From NCBI RefSeq assembly GCF_036324505.1, contig NC_086366.1:22516611-22580610 (forward strand): 64,000 nucleotides of DNA, in the 5' to 3' direction. The notes under the pieces were generated by a model, which saw only the letters and a list, made by a program, of their open reading frames with translations, was not told the origin of the DNA and did not search any database. How positions within the stretch are numbered: position 1 is the first letter of the stretch; each line of letters begins with the position of its first letter. The translations under genes and the position numbers were made by a program. Shown one piece after another: positions 61,199 through 64,000 of the stretch. The stretch is from Eleginops maclovinus (taxonomy: Eukaryota; Chordata; Actinopteri; Perciformes; Eleginopidae).

Positions 61199-64000
61199 CC
61201 ATGGCAAATTGGTCTCAGCTAAGGGGCCAGACTAAGATTGGTTCAAAAGATCTCATGACAAACAAACTGGAAAGCGAGGATACCCGGCCCGGAGCAAGCC
61301 CGGGGTCCCCTTCTGGAGCAAGGCCCAGATGGAGGACTCGTCAGCGAGCGTGTGGTGGCCGGGCTTGCCACGGAGCCCGGCCGGGCTCAGCCCGAAAAAG
61401 CAACGTGGGCAACACCTCCGCTTCTCCGTCCCGCGGGCCCACCACCTACGGGAAACAACGATGGGGTTGGGTGCGCTGCCAGAAGGGTGGCAGTGAAAGC
61501 AGAGGGTCTCGACGGACCAGACCCAGGCGAAAGAAGCTGGCTTTGGGGAAGTGGAATGTCATCTCTCTGGGGGGGAAGGAGCCGGAGCTTGTGCGGGAGG
61601 TGGAGCGTTACCAGTTGGATCTGGTGGGGCTCACCTCTACGCACAGCGTCGGCTCTGGAACCTTACTTCTTGATAGGGGTTGGACTCTATTCTTCTCCGG
61701 AGTTGCCCAAGGTGTGAGGCTCCGAGCGGGTGTGGGGATACTCACAAGCCCCCGGTTGAGTGCCGCTTTGTTGGAGTTTACCCCAGTGGACGAGAGGGTC
61801 ACCTCCCTACGCCTGCAGGTTATGGGGGGGAAACTCTGACTGTTGTGTGTGCTTATGCACCAAACAGCAGTTCAGAGTATTCAGCCTTCTTGGAGACCCT
61901 GAAAGAAGTCCTGTATGGGGCTCCTGAAGGGGACTCCTTAGTCTTGCTGGAGACTTCAACACACACGTGGGCAATGATGGAGACACTTGGAGGGGCGTGA
62001 TTGGGAGGAACGCCCCCGATCTGAACCGGAGTGGTGGTTTGCTACTGGACTTCTGTGCTAGTCATGGATTGGCCATAACAAACACCATGTTTGAACATAA
62101 GGATGCTCATAAGTGTACGTGGTACCAGAGCACCCTAGGCAGAAGGTCCATGATCGATTTTGTTATCGTATCATCGGACCTGAGGCCGTATGTTTTGGAC
62201 ACTCGGGTGAAGAGAGGGGCGGAGTTGTCAACTGATCACCATCTGGTGGTGAGTTGGGTCGAGTGGCGGGGGAAGCTTCTGGACAGACCTGGTAAGCCCA
62301 AACGTGTAGTGCGGGTGAACTTGGAACGTCTGGAGGAGTCCCAAGTCCAGGAGGCCTTCAACTCACACCTCCGGCGGAGCTTTTCAGGCATCCCTGTGGA
62401 GGCTGGGGACATTGAACCAGAGTGGGCGGTGTTCAAAGCCTCCATTGCTGAAGCTGCGGCGGGGAGCTGTGGTGTCAAGGTCTTAGGTGCCTCAAGGGGC
62501 AGTAACCCTCGAACCTCCTGGTGGACACCGGTGGTCAGGGAAGCCGTCCGACTGAAGAAGGAGGCCTTCCAGGATATGTTATCCCTGGGTACTCCTGACG
62601 CAGTTGCAAGGTATCGACGGGCCCGAAGGGCAGCAGCCTCAGCCATGGCCGAGGCAAAGCAGCGGGTGTGGGAGAAGTTCGGAGAAGCCATGGAAAAGGA
62701 CTTTCGGTCGGCACCAAAGTTGTTCTGGAAAACCGTCCGACACCTCAGGAGGGGGAAGCAGGGAACCATCCAAGCTGTGTACAGTAAGGATGGGACGCTG
62801 TTGACCTCAACTGATAGTGTGTTAGGGCGGTGGAAGGAACACTTTGAGGAACTCCTGAATCCGATAACTCCGCACTCTATGTTAGAGGCAGAGCTGGAGT
62901 ATGAAGGGGGATCAACTCCAATCTCACGGGGGGAAGTCACTGAGGTAGTTAAACAGCTCCACAGTGGCAAAGCTCCGGGGGTGGATGAGATCCGCCCAGA
63001 AATGCTGAAGGCTCTGGGTGTTGAAGGACTGTCATGGTTGACACGTCTCATCAACATTGCGTGGAAGTCGGAAACAGTACCGAAGGAGTGGCAGACCGGG
63101 GTGGTGGTTCCTCTTTTTAAAAAAGGGGGATCAGAGGGTGTGTGCCAATTACAGAGGCATCACATTACTCAGCCATCCCGGGAAAGTTTACTCTAAGGTG
63201 CTGGAAAGGAGGGTCCGATCGATTGTCGAACCTCAGATTGAAGAGGAACAATGCGGTTTTCGTCCTGGTCGTGGAACGACGGACCAGTTTTTCACTCTCG
63301 CAAGGATCCTGGAGGGGGCCTGGGGGTACGCTCATCCGGTCTACATGTGCTTTGTGGATTTGGAGAAAGCATATGACCGGGTTCCCAGGGAGATACTGTG
63401 GGAGGTGCTGCGGGAGTATGGGGTGAGGGGGTCTCTACTCAGGGACCATCCAATCTCTGTACTCTCAAAGCGAGAGCTGTGTCCGGGTCCTCGGCAGCAC
63501 GTCAGACCGATTTCCGGTGAGGGTTGGCCTCCGCCAGGGCTGCGCTTCGTCACCAATCCTGTTTGTGATATTCATGGAAAGGATTTCTAGGTGTAGTCGT
63601 GGGGGAGGGGGTCTGCAGTTCGGTGGGCTAAGGATTGCACCACTGCTTTTTGCAGATGATGTGGTCCTAATGGCTTCATTGGTCTGTGACCTTCAGCACT
63701 CACTGGATCGGTTTGCGGCCGAGTGTGAAGCGGCTGGGATGAGATCAGCACCTCCAAATCTGAGGCCATGGTTCTCAGCAGGAAACCGATGGACTGTCCA
63801 CTCCAGGTAGGGAATGAAGCCTTACCCCAAGTGAAGGAGTTCAAGTATCTCGGGGTGTTGTTCTCGAGTGAGGGAACAATGGAGCGTGAGATGGGCCGGA
63901 GAATCGGAGCAGCGGGAGCGGTACTGCAGTCGCTTTACCGCACCGTTGTGACGAAAAGGGAGCTGAGCCAGAAGGCAAAGCTCTCTGTCTACCGGGCCAT
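61199..64000 (+). pseudogene. LINE-B ORF: endonuclease and reverse transcriptase, several frameshifts
   Basis: The order is: a Gly/Arg/Ser-rich leader; endonuclease ([55 protein letters not shown]); a linker ([17 protein letters not shown]); reverse transcriptase ([88 protein letters not shown]) and the start of the thumb (VKEFKYLGVLFSSEG). Frameshifts lie near 61838, 61950, 63140, 63430 and 63735, several in G runs. FADD is the catalytic pair. The element continues beyond the window. Confidence 0.9.

Larger units (their letters stand above)
46857..64000 (+). mobile_element. Non-LTR retrotransposon copy B (LINE-B), interrupted and running off the window
   Basis: The 5' UTR starts CCTTTCCGAGAACCAGCACC, continues through a GTGGTGGAGAGGTTTGTGTG block, and is interrupted after GGTCTC at 46956 by the copia element. 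It resumes at 61194 (GTCTCCCATGGCAAATTGG). The coding part contains endonuclease and reverse transcriptase up to the window end. LINE-B is the outermost layer of the nest and therefore older than everything between 46957 and 61193. Confidence 0.9.

Noticed and set aside
62236..63057. 273-codon minus-strand frame
   Set aside because: It is antisense to the LINE-B endonuclease/reverse transcriptase region; the same shadow occurs in LINE-A.

Overview
The window looks like a teleost (bony fish) nuclear genome segment. Most of it is AT-rich non-coding DNA, with one clearly recognisable host coding exon and many fish-type repeats, nested several deep in the last 18 kb. The host exon (2333-3189, minus strand) is the main coding exon of TPST1, the Golgi tyrosylprotein sulfotransferase. 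It ends in a canonical donor, so the last exons lie left of the window and the 5' untranslated exons lie to the right.

From about 3.3 kb to 24 kb I see no convincing protein-coding exon. There is one abundant fish palindromic repeat (14524-15051), a possible small promoter with a first exon (about 15890-16006), and a short LINE tail. From 24.2 to 30.3 kb lies a fish non-LTR retrotransposon (LINE-A). Its endonuclease region is split by a 4.47-kb DNA transposon with CACTG termini and a 2-bp target duplication, carrying broken C2H2-finger and SAM-type exons. From 30.3 to 45.9 kb there is non-coding DNA that may contain conserved regulatory elements (33.4-34.3 kb; an RFX X-box at 40527), two LINE 3' ends, a 44-bp perfect palindrome and three copies of a MITE-like repeat, one nested inside another repeat.

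The right end is a nested transposon complex whose order can be read from intact target-site duplications. A second copy of the LINE (LINE-B, from 46857 to the window end) was hit in its 5' UTR by a copia-type LTR retrotransposon (46957-61193; TSD GTCTC; primer site for the initiator-tRNA half-molecule). The copia gag was then hit by a 7.1-kb DDE transposon (47707-54847; TSD ATGT) whose superfamily I cannot name. That transposase was in turn hit by a hAT element (50044-53574; TSD GTCCCGAT). Separately, the copia protease-integrase junction was hit by another hAT (55889-58709; TSD GATGAAGA) whose two-exon transposase looks intact. A solo LTR of the same copia family (TSD GGTTC) lies about 0.7 kb upstream.

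The most unusual structure is a perfect 58-bp palindrome between the right end of the 7.1-kb element and its displaced target duplication, which points to fold-back repair or an assembly artefact at an otherwise clean insertion. All identifications are from reading the sequence; no database search was run.
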